From contig NZ_JAMQBK010000030.1 in the NCBI RefSeq assembly GCF_023701485.1, forward strand, positions 1 to 44,903: a stretch of 44,903 nt of DNA. The letters run 5' to 3'. Source of the DNA: Aporhodopirellula aestuarii. Its GTDB lineage: Bacteria > Planctomycetota > Planctomycetia > Pirellulales > Pirellulaceae. The notes beneath the pieces were generated by a model that made no database searches, was not told the origin of the DNA, and saw only the letters and a program-made list of their open reading frames with translations. Shown here one piece after another: positions 36,423 to 44,903 of the stretch. Each line of letters opens with the position of its first letter. Position 1 is the stretch's first letter. The translations under genes were made by a program, and so were the position numbers.

Positions 36423-37319
36423 ATGCAGTTCCCCCAACGAGTCATCGCGGTTGGTACCGCTGCTTTTCTTGCATTTTGGTTGACTGTGGACTCCCATGGT
36501 GAGGACCCCGCTTCGCCCGAGAACGCCACGTCTCCGCACGCGGTCATCGTCGTTGGGACGTTGCACTACTCGCCCGAGTTAACGATGCCCGTGTTTGCGG
36601 AGGAACTCGAACGATTTGGATTCCGCGTGACCGTGGTGAAAGGCGAGGGTAACCCAGAAAAGAAGACGACCGACGTTCTTCCAGGCATTGAAGCCCTGGC
36701 CGATGCGGATTTGGCGATCTTCTTCATGAGATTCCTGCAACTTCCTGATGAAGAGTGGCAACCGATCGAAGACTACGTTCGGTCGGGCAAACCCGTCATC
36801 GGGTTGCGGACGGCCAACCATGGTTTCAAGTACGCAAAAGATCATCAGCGGTTTAGCTGGAACGACGACTTCGGACGCCGCGTTCTGGGAACGCCTTATA
36901 TCGTCCACCAAAGTAGCAGCACGAAGATCAACGTAATCGACGAGGCACGGCAGCACCCGATCATGACGAACGTCGTCAAGTCAGAGTGGGTATCTCCGGG
37001 AACGCTCTACCTCACACGTCTGCAAGACGGTTGCATCCCGTTGGTCAGAGGCAGTGGCGAAGGGAGAGCCCGGGTTCTCAAGAAACCCTTTGCGACGATC
37101 GAGGTCAACAAGAGCGAAACCGACGTCGTGGCTTGGGCGTGGGAAAACGAGTGGGGTGGCAAAGTCTTCGGCACTTCGTTTGGACATCCCGGCGACTTCG
37201 CCGAGGAGTCTTTCGTGCGAATGCTGGTCAACGCGTGCCACTGGGCCGTCGACCTCCCGTTGCCTTCCGCCGACGCGAAAGTCTCTACGTGGCAAATTGC
37301 TCGCGTGGACAAAAAATAA
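36423..37319 (+). CDS. Secreted ThuA-domain protein
   Basis: 298 aa. Signal peptide MQFPQRVIAVGTAAFLAFWLTVDSHG; SD gaagaga ~11 bases upstream. ThuA-like (class I glutamine amidotransferase-like) fold: AVIVVGTLHYSPELTMPVFA, DVLPGIEALADADLAIFFMR, YVRSGKPVIGLRTANHGF, HPIMTNV and KVFGTSFGHPGDFAEESFVR. ThuA proteins are linked to trehalose/disaccharide utilisation in rhizobia. In planctomycetes they are paired with PVC-type dehydrogenases. Biochemistry unsettled; a role in sugar oxidation is inferred from context. Lies 102 bp after the esterase gene, same strand. Confidence 0.85.
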   Translation: MQFPQRVIAVGTAAFLAFWLTVDSHGEDPASPENATSPHAVIVVGTLHYSPELTMPVFAEELERFGFRVTVVKGEGNPEKKTTDVLPGIEALADADLAIFFMRFLQLPDEEWQPIEDYVRSGKPVIGLRTANHGFKYAKDHQRFSWNDDFGRRVLGTPYIVHQSSSTKINVIDEARQHPIMTNVVKSEWVSPGTLYLTRLQDGCIPLVRGSGEGRARVLKKPFATIEVNKSETDVVAWAWENEWGGKVFGTSFGHPGDFAEESFVRMLVNACHWAVDLPLPSADAKVSTWQIARVDKK

Positions 37320-37414
37320 ACCTCTCGCTCTCGACCTAATTGCATTGCGTCTACCGCCCGGCGGTAGCGGAATGATGTCATCTTCCTTCCCATGAACTTG
37401 AGACGACCTCGAGA

Positions 37415-38653
37415 ATGATTCGCACGTACCTCATTGCGCCAATCGTCTGTTGCGTCTTGGCAACTTCCGTCTTGCGAGCCGACTCGCCCATTCGCCCTGG
37501 TGATCGCGTAGCGGTCGTAGGCAACACATTTGCCGACCAACTGCGTATTCACGGATATCTGGAAACTCTGTTGCTGCAACACACAACAGACCAACCGATC
37601 TCGATCCGCAACCTGGGTTGGGGTGGCGATATGCTGACCGCGCGCGACCGGCCGACTAATTTCCCGTCGGAAGCCTCCACGCTGACCGCTCATCGCACCG
37701 ATGTCATTGTCGCCTGTTTCGGGATGGGAGAATCGTTCGCTGGTGAGGCAGGTATCGATAAGTTCAAAACCGATCTGCGGAATTTTATCGAGTCGCATCG
37801 AGGACAGAAATACAACGGGAAATCGGTAGTGCGGCTGGTACTCGTTTCACCGATTGCGTACGAGGATCTAGGAGACCTGACTCCGCATCGAGAAAACCGC
37901 AACCGTGACTTGGAATCCTACACGCAGGCAATGCAAGAGGTCGCTGAATCCGAGAACGTTCCTTTCGTGGATCTGTTTGAGTCATCGCGATACCTGATGG
38001 ACGAACGCGAAGGCCCTAACCTCACCAACAACGGAATTCTTCTAGACGAGTACGGTTACTGGGCGATCAGCCAATCCTTCTTCGATCAGTTATTCACAGC
38101 GGCGAGCGACAACCAACCGTGGCAAATCCGCGTGGACGTCGCCGATCAAACGGCCAGTGGTATCGGCGTCGAAGTTGCGGACCTGTCTGTCGACGATTCG
38201 GTCGTCGCATTTTCGATTAAAGAGAATATCGCTCCACGGCTTCCGCCTCCGACCGACCAAACCTTGCCTCCTCAATTGGAGTTCGCTCGCGACACGATGT
38301 CGGTCGAAAACTTGGGATCTGGTTCTTATGAGTTAACCGTTGACGGAACCCCCGTCGTGACGGCGACCGCCGAGCAGTGGGCCAAGGGTGTCGCAATCGA
38401 TTCATCGCCGGCACATCAGGAAGCGGAAGCCTTACGCGCGATGGTGAACGATAAGAATCTGCAATTCACGTACAGTTGGAAGGCGCTCAATCAGGTTCAT
38501 ATCGTTGGGGAGCGACGCAGCTCTCCGAGCGGAAGGGCGTTGCCTGGCGAAGTGATCCAGTTCAACGAGCTTGCCAACGAGATCGACAAAAACCTCGTCC
38601 ATCAGGTCAAACACGCGACTCGAAAGTGGCGTTTGACCCGCACATCGAAATAG
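37415..38653 (+). CDS. SGNH/GDSL-hydrolase-like protein lacking key catalytic residues
   Basis: 412 aa. Signal peptide MIRTYLIAPIVCCVLATSVLRA. SGNH layout: block I is VAVVGNTFADQLRIHGYLET (no GDS serine), block II is IRNLGWGGDML, block III is VIVACFGMGESFAG, and block V reads NNGILLDEYGYW. Relatives I recall carry a His in this last motif (GIHL...YGYW); here it is Leu. A ~150-residue C-terminal extension ends in a basic stretch (HQVKHATRKWRL). Possibly a binding or structural protein. It precedes the PVC-type dehydrogenase by 37 bp, an arrangement recurrent in planctomycetes, where fused versions of the two exist (recalled, not checked). Confidence 0.8.
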   Translation: MIRTYLIAPIVCCVLATSVLRADSPIRPGDRVAVVGNTFADQLRIHGYLETLLLQHTTDQPISIRNLGWGGDMLTARDRPTNFPSEASTLTAHRTDVIVACFGMGESFAGEAGIDKFKTDLRNFIESHRGQKYNGKSVVRLVLVSPIAYEDLGDLTPHRENRNRDLESYTQAMQEVAESENVPFVDLFESSRYLMDEREGPNLTNNGILLDEYGYWAISQSFFDQLFTAASDNQPWQIRVDVADQTASGIGVEVADLSVDDSVVAFSIKENIAPRLPPPTDQTLPPQLEFARDTMSVENLGSGSYELTVDGTPVVTATAEQWAKGVAIDSSPAHQEAEALRAMVNDKNLQFTYSWKALNQVHIVGERRSSPSGRALPGEVIQFNELANEIDKNLVHQVKHATRKWRLTRTSK

Positions 38654-38690
38654 ACATCCCGCAATCGATCATCCTTCAATTGACGAACTC

Positions 38691-41600
38691 ATGACACTCT
38701 CCACTCAATCGATGCGTCGCTTCCTTTCACCGCTGGTCCTCCTCGTCGTTGCGATGTCAGGCGTCACGCCCGCGCAAACGCTGTCACCTATCAAGGCGGC
38801 GAATCAGCGGGGTGCGGATCTTGATCTGATTAACAATCACGACCCGGCTTCAGAACTCGAGAACTTTGAGTTGCTGCCCGGATACCAAGCCAATCTTTTC
38901 GCCTCAGATCCGATGTTGGCAAATCCCATCCACATGCACTGGGATTCGAGAGGTCGGCTTTGGGTGGCGTGTTCATGGGCCTACCCTCAAATCGCTCCCG
39001 GCGAAGTCGCCAATGACAAGATCATTATTCTCGAAGATACCGACGGAGATGGCGCCGCGGATAAGTCGACCGTGTTCGCGGAAGGTCTTTACCTACCAAC
39101 GGGAATCGAGTTTGCCAACGGTGGGTGTTACGTCGCGCAGTCTCCTGACATCTTCTTTTTGAAGGACACCGACGGTGACGATGTCGCCGACGTGAAAGAG
39201 TTGGTGCTCACCGGATTTGGTATCGAGGACAGCCATCATTCGATCAGCGCGTGGCGACGTGGTCCGGGCGGATGGATCTATTTCCAAGAAGGCATCTTTT
39301 TGCACGCTCAAGTCGAAACGCAATACGGCGTTGTTCGGAACTTCAACGGTGGTGTCTACCAGCTCAATCCTCGTACGCGAGAACTGCGGATGTTCTGCAC
39401 CGGCACCGGCGGCAACCCGTGGGGACACGTCTTTGATCGCTGGGGCCAATCGTTCATGGTAAACAATCCACGAATCATGTATCTGTCGCCGTGGACGGGC
39501 AACAGCGGCGACAAACTGCAAATCAAACCGCTCATCAGTACTGAAAAACAATGCGGCGGTGACTTGGCAACGGGATCCCATGTTGGTGAAGACTTGCAAG
39601 GACAACTCTTGACCTGTCGTTTTAAGAGCCGAGCGGTCGTGCGGTATGAATTCATCGAAGATGGTGCCGGATACAGCGCGAATGTGTTGCCTCCCTTGAT
39701 GACATCAAAACATCCCAATTTCCGTCCCGTCGATGTGAAGGTTGGGCCCGACGGCGCGATTTACGTGGCCGACTGGTACAACTCGATCATCAACCATGCC
39801 CAGCATGACTTTCGCGATCCGCGCCGTGACCACGAACACGGACGGATTTGGCGGATCACCAACAAGGAAAAACCGCTCGTTAAGCCAACGAAGCTCGAAG
39901 GGCTTTCGATCGCAAAACTCGTCGACAAACTGAGCAGTCCCGAAGATTTTGTTCGTCATCAAGTCCGCTACGAACTGAGTTTGCGAGATCCGGACCAAGT
40001 GTTGGCCGCGGTCGAGACGTGGGTCGATTCACTCGATTCCAATCGCCCCGAACACGATTTGTGTCTCGTTGAAGCCATGTGGGCGGTTCAGAATGTGGGA
40101 CGTGCGAGTGAGAAGATACTCACTCGCGTTCTCAATGCCCAAGACGGTCACGCGCGGTCAGCCGGAGCACGCGTGATCCGGTATTGGCACGAAGATCTTT
40201 CCGACCCAATCGCGATGGTTGCGAAGGCGAGCGGTGATCCGTTTCCACGCACACGCATGGAGGCGGTGCTTTCGGCGGGCTTCATACCCAAAGCCGAAGC
40301 TCTCGTGGCGGCGCTCCACTCGATCGACCATCCCGGAGACAAATTCCTCGACCAAGCCTTGCCACAGACGATGAAGGCACTCGAACCCTACTGGCGTCCG
40401 GCTTTGGAGTCGGGACGATTGCTGTTTGCCAAACCCAGCCATCAAGATTATGTCGAACGAGGCGCCGGGGTCGGTTTGGCGCAACGACTTACCGCGTTCA
40501 TGGCCGACGACATGCCGACCGCGGATGAGATCAGCGAGATTCAAACGCAATTGCGCAAATCAGGCGGCGAAGAAGAGATCCGAATGATTGTGAGTGCACT
40601 GACCAAGGGCGACGGCCTCCCGTCGACTGAGGCGACGGTCGCGATGCTCGATTCGCTCAAACAAATGGCGAACGTCAAAAATCCTTCCAGAAAACTTGCC
40701 CGCAGCGTTCGAGGTGTCAACAAACTCATCGCCAGTGCGAGCGAGCGAGTCGCGGTCGCAGCTGCGAACTGCTCGGGTGCATGGGGCATGGCCGGTCGCG
40801 GTGAGGTCGAGGTCCTTCAAGACACTCAACGCCCTCAATCCGTTCGGCAGGCCGTGGCGATTGCACTCGCCAAATCGAATCCACGCAACGCGGGCGAGCT
40901 GACACAACTCGCTCGCCAGGGAGATCTGGCCGGACGCATCGCCGCCATCGTGGGACTAACGCATCGCGATCTGAAAACCAGTGTTGAGTTGGCCGGCCAA
41001 TTGTTCGAGGAAGACCCTGGCGACTTCGACACCGTGCCGATCGTCGAAGCGATCATCGGGCAAAGAGAGGGTGCCAAACTGCTCAGTGAAATGCTCACCG
41101 GCATCGAAATCCACCCCCAAATTGCTGGCCGACTCCGTGCGTTTCATCGCGAGACCGGCTCGCTGCCCAATGAAATTGCCGAACTGCTTCAGCCTGCTGA
41201 GGGTGAATCGCTCAGTGCGAGATTGATTGCCGAAGATGCTTCGCAACTGGCTGCCGACGTTGCCCTGCATGGTGACGCCGCACGGGGCGAGATGATCTAT
41301 CGCCGAAAATCTCTCGCCTGCACGAATTGCCACGCGATCGGGTCAGCGGGCCCCGAGATTGGTCCCAACCTTGTCGCAGTCGGAGCGGCGGCGAAACCCG
41401 GTTACCTCATCGAGTCGATTCTCAAACCAAACGCCGCGATCGCGGAACACTTTGAGAACAAACTGTTCTTGCTATCGGACGGTTCGGTGCAAACCGGGAT
41501 CGTGACGTTCCAAAACGACAAAGAGGTCGTCGTCCGTGACGCGGCGGCGGGTGGGAAGGAAGTTCGGCTCGATGCGGAAGAGATCGAGTTTGAACGCCCC

Positions 41601-42104
41601 CAACCGTCGGCAATGCCAGCTGGGCTCGCCGACCAACTCAATGACCGATCTGAATTTCTCGATCTGGCAAAGTTTCTTTCAGAACTTGGGACACCGGGCC
41701 CGTACGCCAACAACGAAGCCCCCGTGATCCGAAAGTGGCGGCTGATGGCGGCACCGGGTTCAGATACGCTTCCCAGTGACAACGCGGAGTGGACGCCCGC
41801 CTATAGCAAAGTCGATGGCGTGTTACCGATGGATGAATTCCCGCCAAGTGATGCAGTATTGGCTCGCGGATTCTTTCAAGTGCTGGTGGCTGGCAAGTTG
41901 CGATTAGAAATCAACGAAACCAGTTATCTCGAGGTTTGGATCGATGACACGAAAGTGAGCGACCCGTCGGCCGCCATGTCGCTCGAACGCGGACGTCACA
42001 CGATCACGTGTCGACTGCGGCCGGACGAACAGAAAGAAGGTTTGCGAGTGGAACTCAAACCCGCCGACGCCACCGTCCGCTTTCAAGCCGAAGGCGGACA
42101 GTGA
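38691..42104 (+). CDS. PVC-type membrane-bound dehydrogenase with c-type haem domain
   Basis: 1137 aa. Signal peptide near MRRFLSPLVLLVVAMSGVTPA (ATG 38691 or 38712). Residues ~55-410: beta-propeller dehydrogenase domain (FELLPGYQANLFASDPMLAN, DTDGDGAADKSTVFAEGLYL, DTDGDDVADVKELVLTGFGI, GPDGAIYVADWYNS). Residues ~420-840: helical HEAT-like region. Residues ~860-1000: cytochrome c-like domain with CTNCH (Cys877, Cys880, His881) and the planctomycete signature SILKPNAAIAEHFENKLFLL. The C-terminal ~110 residues are a beta-rich domain (LEINETSYLEVWIDDTKVSD). Expected to oxidise a sugar or alcohol and hand electrons to the haem in the periplasm. Last gene of the plus-strand catabolic run. Confidence 0.92.
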   Translation: MTLSTQSMRRFLSPLVLLVVAMSGVTPAQTLSPIKAANQRGADLDLINNHDPASELENFELLPGYQANLFASDPMLANPIHMHWDSRGRLWVACSWAYPQIAPGEVANDKIIILEDTDGDGAADKSTVFAEGLYLPTGIEFANGGCYVAQSPDIFFLKDTDGDDVADVKELVLTGFGIEDSHHSISAWRRGPGGWIYFQEGIFLHAQVETQYGVVRNFNGGVYQLNPRTRELRMFCTGTGGNPWGHVFDRWGQSFMVNNPRIMYLSPWTGNSGDKLQIKPLISTEKQCGGDLATGSHVGEDLQGQLLTCRFKSRAVVRYEFIEDGAGYSANVLPPLMTSKHPNFRPVDVKVGPDGAIYVADWYNSIINHAQHDFRDPRRDHEHGRIWRITNKEKPLVKPTKLEGLSIAKLVDKLSSPEDFVRHQVRYELSLRDPDQVLAAVETWVDSLDSNRPEHDLCLVEAMWAVQNVGRASEKILTRVLNAQDGHARSAGARVIRYWHEDLSDPIAMVAKASGDPFPRTRMEAVLSAGFIPKAEALVAALHSIDHPGDKFLDQALPQTMKALEPYWRPALESGRLLFAKPSHQDYVERGAGVGLAQRLTAFMADDMPTADEISEIQTQLRKSGGEEEIRMIVSALTKGDGLPSTEATVAMLDSLKQMANVKNPSRKLARSVRGVNKLIASASERVAVAAANCSGAWGMAGRGEVEVLQDTQRPQSVRQAVAIALAKSNPRNAGELTQLARQGDLAGRIAAIVGLTHRDLKTSVELAGQLFEEDPGDFDTVPIVEAIIGQREGAKLLSEMLTGIEIHPQIAGRLRAFHRETGSLPNEIAELLQPAEGESLSARLIAEDASQLAADVALHGDAARGEMIYRRKSLACTNCHAIGSAGPEIGPNLVAVGAAAKPGYLIESILKPNAAIAEHFENKLFLLSDGSVQTGIVTFQNDKEVVVRDAAAGGKEVRLDAEEIEFERPQPSAMPAGLADQLNDRSEFLDLAKFLSELGTPGPYANNEAPVIRKWRLMAAPGSDTLPSDNAEWTPAYSKVDGVLPMDEFPPSDAVLARGFFQVLVAGKLRLEINETSYLEVWIDDTKVSDPSAAMSLERGRHTITCRLRPDEQKEGLRVELKPADATVRFQAEGGQ

Positions 42105-42116
42105 GTGTTTGCGGGA

Positions 42117-42196
42117 TTTGCGGGATTTGAAATGTAGCGAAATGGCGTGAGACGTATTGTAACGCGGGACCGGACGGCTTGCGCCGTTCCGCTAAG
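42117..42196. repeat. Dispersed palindrome, copy C
   Basis: Arms around 42135-42160 (tagcgaaatggcgtgagacg) and 42169-42194 (...cttgcgccgttccgcta) with the gcgggatttgaaat left flank; the left arm is diverged. Same family as copies A and B. It follows the dehydrogenase stop and lies between convergent genes. Confidence 0.65.
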
Positions 42197-42209
42197 ACGA
42201 ACCGGCCCC

Positions 42210-42261
42210 GGACTGGCGTCTGGGGGCGGCTCGCATGTTGTCGCTATCGCGAGTAGGAATC
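42210..42261. repeat. gtcgctatcgcgac-family repeat, copy 2
   Basis: ggactggcgtctgggggcgg, catgttgtcgctatcgcgag, then aggaatcg. Aligns with 24166-24213 in the same orientation. Confidence 0.65.
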
Positions 42262-42327
42262 GAATCGAAACGAAACTTGCAAAGCCCTGGCTAACCCAAG
42301 CAGTCGGTCAACCTTGACGTTGCACCG

Positions 42328-42891
42328 TTAGGCTCTGGCCAAGAATTCACCGGTGCGGGTGTCGATTTTTAATCGCTCACCCTCTTTGATGTACTCGGGA
42401 ACTTGGACGATTAGTCCTGTTTCGAGTGTCGCCGGTTTGCTGCGTGACGTCGCTGAGTTGCCTTTCACGCCGGGATCACACTGCGTGATCGTCAGCTCGA
42501 CGGCGGTGGGCAGTTCCAGTCCCACGCACGCGTCGTTGTAGATCATTGCACGAATGCCTTCCAACCCTTCGGTCATGTAGGGGAGTTCCTCCTCCACATC
42601 GTCGAGTGGAACTTCGAACTGTTGAAAGTCTTCTTTGTCCATCAAAAACAAGTGCGTCATGTCGCTGTACAACATTTGGACTTCTCGGCGTGAGAAGTCC
42701 GCTTCATTCATGACGTCGGTGCCCTTCATCGTGATGTCGACTTTGTTGCGGGTGAGCAAGTTGCGGGCTCGGAACTTATAGAGCGTCGCGGCTCCCCGCG
42801 CCGACGGTGAACTCACTGTGATTCCTTTGATCACACACGGGTTGCCTTCGTGGACCACGACGGTCCCCGTTTTTACATCTTTAGCGAGCAT
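42328..42891 (-). CDS. Elongation factor P paralogue, EfpL/YeiP type
   Basis: 187 aa, the usual three-domain EF-P length. The KOW-like N-terminal domain has the loop SPSARGAATLYKFRARN, which matches E. coli YeiP/EfpL (SPTARGAATLYK) rather than the lysine-tipped loop of canonical EF-P. Further YeiP-like wording: FLMDKEDFQQF and EEELPYMTEG. The C-terminal OB domain is VKGNSATSRSKPATLETGLI, VQVPEYIKEGERLKIDTRTG. EF-P family proteins bind ribosomes stalled on proline-rich stretches; the arginine loop tip would not need lysyl modification. Starts 43 bp downstream of the aldehyde dehydrogenase on the same strand. Confidence 0.88.
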   Translation of the reverse strand: MLAKDVKTGTVVVHEGNPCVIKGITVSSPSARGAATLYKFRARNLLTRNKVDITMKGTDVMNEADFSRREVQMLYSDMTHLFLMDKEDFQQFEVPLDDVEEELPYMTEGLEGIRAMIYNDACVGLELPTAVELTITQCDPGVKGNSATSRSKPATLETGLIVQVPEYIKEGERLKIDTRTGEFLARA

Positions 42892-42934
42892 TTTGTCTTT
42901 CGAAGGAAGGGTTGGGATGAACCGCGGCAGTGCC

Positions 42935-44425
42935 TCAGTTCAGCGGTCGAACGACCGAAGTGCTACGGTAATAATCCATTAGCGTCTCCGGGGAAAGGAC
43001 ACCTCCACCCACACCACTTTTGTTGACGCCGCCGTACGGGACACCCTGGGCAAAAACGTTGTGGGCGTTGATCCAACTGTTCCCCGCCACCATCGCTTCG
43101 GCGACACGGTTTGCCCGCTCTTCGTCTTTAGTCCAAACGCTGTTGGCCAACCCATATTCGGTGTTGTTGACCATCTCGATCGCTTCCTCTTCGGTCTCAA
43201 ACGTGGCGATATACGCGACCGGTCCAAAGATTTCTTCGCGGGCGGCCACGTTGTCGAGCGATCCGCTGAGGAGGGCGGGTTGGATATAGTTGCCGCTGTA
43301 GCCTTCGACTTCCGCCGCACCGCCACCGCACAAACATTTCGCCCCTTCCGATTTTCCTTTATCGAGGTAACCGAGCACGCGGGAACGCTGGTTCGGGTTA
43401 ACGACCGGCCCCATTTCGCTGTTCGGATCGAGCGGGTGGCCGACGCGAATCTTTTCCATCTTGGCGACGCACTGTTTGGTGAATTCCTCGTAGATATCAC
43501 GGTGGACCAACCACCTCGTCGCGTCACAGCAAACTTGACCGGAGTGAAACGTAATCGCACCAACGAGCTTTTCAGCGGTCTCGGCAACATCGACGTCGTC
43601 AAAAACCACCGCGGCACCCTTGCCACCGAGCTCGAGTTTGACCGGCACGAGATTGCGTCCACACGCTTCGCCAACCATTTGGCCGACTTCGGGTGAACCG
43701 GTGAACGACATGCGTTTGATTTCTCGGTTATTGGACAATGCCGCACCCGCGGTGGCTCCACGACCGGTGACAACATTGATCACGCCATCGGGCACGCCTG
43801 CTTCCTTCGCCAACCGGGCCAAGTAGATTGCCGACAAAGATGTGTCTTCGGCGGGTTTGATGATCACGGTGTTACCGGCAGCGAGTGCCGGAGAGATGCC
43901 CCATCCGATCAACAGGAACGGGAAATTCCACGGGAAGATAAACGCGCAAGCACCCCAAGGCTGCCGGTACTTCCACGCTTCAAATCCGGGAGCGTTGATT
44001 TTCTCGCGCAGTTCGACTTTGTCCGCCAAACCGACGAAGTAGCGCAGCGTATCGACGAAGTTCTGCACGTCGCCTTGAGCTTGGGCTTCGATCTTGCCAG
44101 CATCAAGAGCCTCGATCTGGGCGATGATCGGTTTGTGTTTTTCGACGGCGTCGGCTAGACGCAACAGGATCGAACTCCGATCGGCTTTCGATAGCGACGA
44201 CCATGCGGGGAAGGCCGCCTCGGCCATAGAAACAGCACGGTCGATCTCGGCAGGACTCAGGTCGTGAATTTCGGCGATCTTTTCACCGGATCCCGGATCA
44301 GTCGTCGCAACCGTCTTCCCGCTCGACGCTGGGAAATTCTTGCCGCCGACAAAACTCGGGAACGGGCTCTGGCTCAGGAACGCTTCGACTTCAGGAAGCA
44401 GGCGGGTCGTGGCGGCGACGCTCAT
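42935..44425 (-). CDS. NAD(P)+-dependent aldehyde dehydrogenase
   Basis: 496 aa from ATG 44425 (MSVAATTRLLPEVEAF); ATG 44524 would add 33 untypical residues. ALDH superfamily motifs: FIFPWNFPF with Asn167, TVIIKPAEDTS, FTGSPEVGQ, LELGGKGAAVVF with general-base Glu265, GQVCC with catalytic Cys299, and GPVAYIATFETEEEA. The length and motifs fit the betaine/retinal-type (ALDH1/2-like) group. The specific aldehyde is unknown; lactaldehyde from fucose breakdown is an attractive but unproven idea. Cytoplasmic. Followed by the EfpL gene. Confidence 0.93.
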   Translation of the reverse strand: MSVAATTRLLPEVEAFLSQSPFPSFVGGKNFPASSGKTVATTDPGSGEKIAEIHDLSPAEIDRAVSMAEAAFPAWSSLSKADRSSILLRLADAVEKHKPIIAQIEALDAGKIEAQAQGDVQNFVDTLRYFVGLADKVELREKINAPGFEAWKYRQPWGACAFIFPWNFPFLLIGWGISPALAAGNTVIIKPAEDTSLSAIYLARLAKEAGVPDGVINVVTGRGATAGAALSNNREIKRMSFTGSPEVGQMVGEACGRNLVPVKLELGGKGAAVVFDDVDVAETAEKLVGAITFHSGQVCCDATRWLVHRDIYEEFTKQCVAKMEKIRVGHPLDPNSEMGPVVNPNQRSRVLGYLDKGKSEGAKCLCGGGAAEVEGYSGNYIQPALLSGSLDNVAAREEIFGPVAYIATFETEEEAIEMVNNTEYGLANSVWTKDEERANRVAEAMVAGNSWINAHNVFAQGVPYGGVNKSGVGGGVLSPETLMDYYRSTSVVRPLN

Positions 44426-44643
44426 GGTTTGTTCTCGCGTATTGGAGGGGACGTGTATGGACGTGTTGATCACTCGCACGCGTTCCACCCGCTTTGCAGC
44501 GGTGAGGATCCCGCATGGAGACAATCAACGATTTTGGGAGCTCCCCTTAAGTATACAGACTTTGCCAACAGGGGCGGGAGGCTTGCGCGACCGAAGTCAT
44601 CCAAACCGAAAGGTCGTCCTCCGGCGCTCAGCGATCCGCCGTA

Positions 44644-44839
44644 TTAAGCAGGTACATAGAAGTGATTCGGTATAACGAGAATTCCGCTGATCGCGATCGG
44701 TTCGGCGTAGGCCGGACCAAGGAGCCTAAGCGACGCAGCTCCGGCACAACTGAGCAAGTGAATGCCGGAACTCGCAAAGCCTCGGTCCGGCCTACAGTTC
44801 GCGGCAGTTTCGCCAGATGATTCCTGCATACCTGCTTAG
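44644..44839. repeat. ~196-bp imperfect palindrome
   Basis: Outer arms: ttaagcaggtacat (44644-) against ...cctgcttag ending at 44839. Perfect inner arms: gtaggccggacc (44707-44718) and ggtccggcctac (44784-44795). Innermost: tccggca (44740-44746) and tgccgga (44763-44769). Open frames inside it are palindrome shadows. The stretch 44426-44643 shows no gene. Confidence 0.7.
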
Positions 44840-44856
44840 CTGGCTCCAGAGTTTCC

Positions 44857-44903
44857 CGAATGGTTAGTCACGATCGTGACAACATGTGATAGCCACGGAC
44901 GTG
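44857..44903. repeat. gtcgctatcgcgac-family repeat, copy 4 (inverted, cut by window edge)
   Basis: Reverse complement reads cacgtccgtggctatcacat then gttgtcacgatcgtgactaa, matching 33438-33487 along its length. The element continues beyond the window. Confidence 0.6.

Noticed and set aside
44644-44829. 61-aa frame at the right edge
   Set aside because: It is wholly inside the large palindrome and is a structural shadow.

Overview
The window looks like chromosome from a marine planctomycete of the Pirellulaceae (Rhodopirellula-like). This is an inference from content: ten secreted S1-type sulfatases (one broken), SHD1-domain and PVC-type membrane-bound dehydrogenase proteins, ThuA and SGNH proteins beside them, and intergenic space packed with long imperfect palindromes. 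No tRNA, rRNA, CRISPR array or intact transposase was seen.

Layout. 1-19.6 kb (all minus strand): a polysaccharide-sulfate locus with an SHD1/fucosidase-like protein, eight sulfatase genes and a GH29 alpha-L-fucosidase. Two fucosidase-type proteins among eight sulfatases point to a sulfated, fucose-containing glycan (fucoidan-like) as substrate, but the glycan is inferred. The core (about 3.46-15.16 kb) lies between two direct copies of a ~105 bp repeat and may be an inserted block. Next to it are a sulfatase split by one in-frame TGA (15.28-17.18 kb) and two close sulfatase paralogues (1.47 and 17.6 kb). Inside the block are relics of sulfatase 3' ends, evidence of growth by duplication and loss.

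19.6-33.7 kb: mixed genes. They are a PQQ-like beta-propeller protein, a molybdopterin oxidoreductase fused to pentapeptide repeats, a VOC protein, another sulfatase, a zinc-ribbon membrane protein, a GNAT/FemAB-like acyltransferase, an ExbD-like small protein and glycine dehydrogenase GcvP. Repeats and a tiny SDR gene fragment fill the gaps.

33.8-42.1 kb (plus strand): a second catabolic run of sulfatase, overlapping alpha/beta-hydrolase (esterase), ThuA-domain protein, SGNH-like protein and a large PVC-type dehydrogenase with a c-type haem site. A plausible reading is desulfation, deacylation and then oxidation of sugars. 42.3-44.4 kb (minus): aldehyde dehydrogenase followed by an EfpL/YeiP-type elongation factor P paralogue. 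The right edge holds a ~200 bp palindrome and another repeat.

All sulfatases carry a cysteine-type formylglycine motif, so they need a maturase that is not encoded here.
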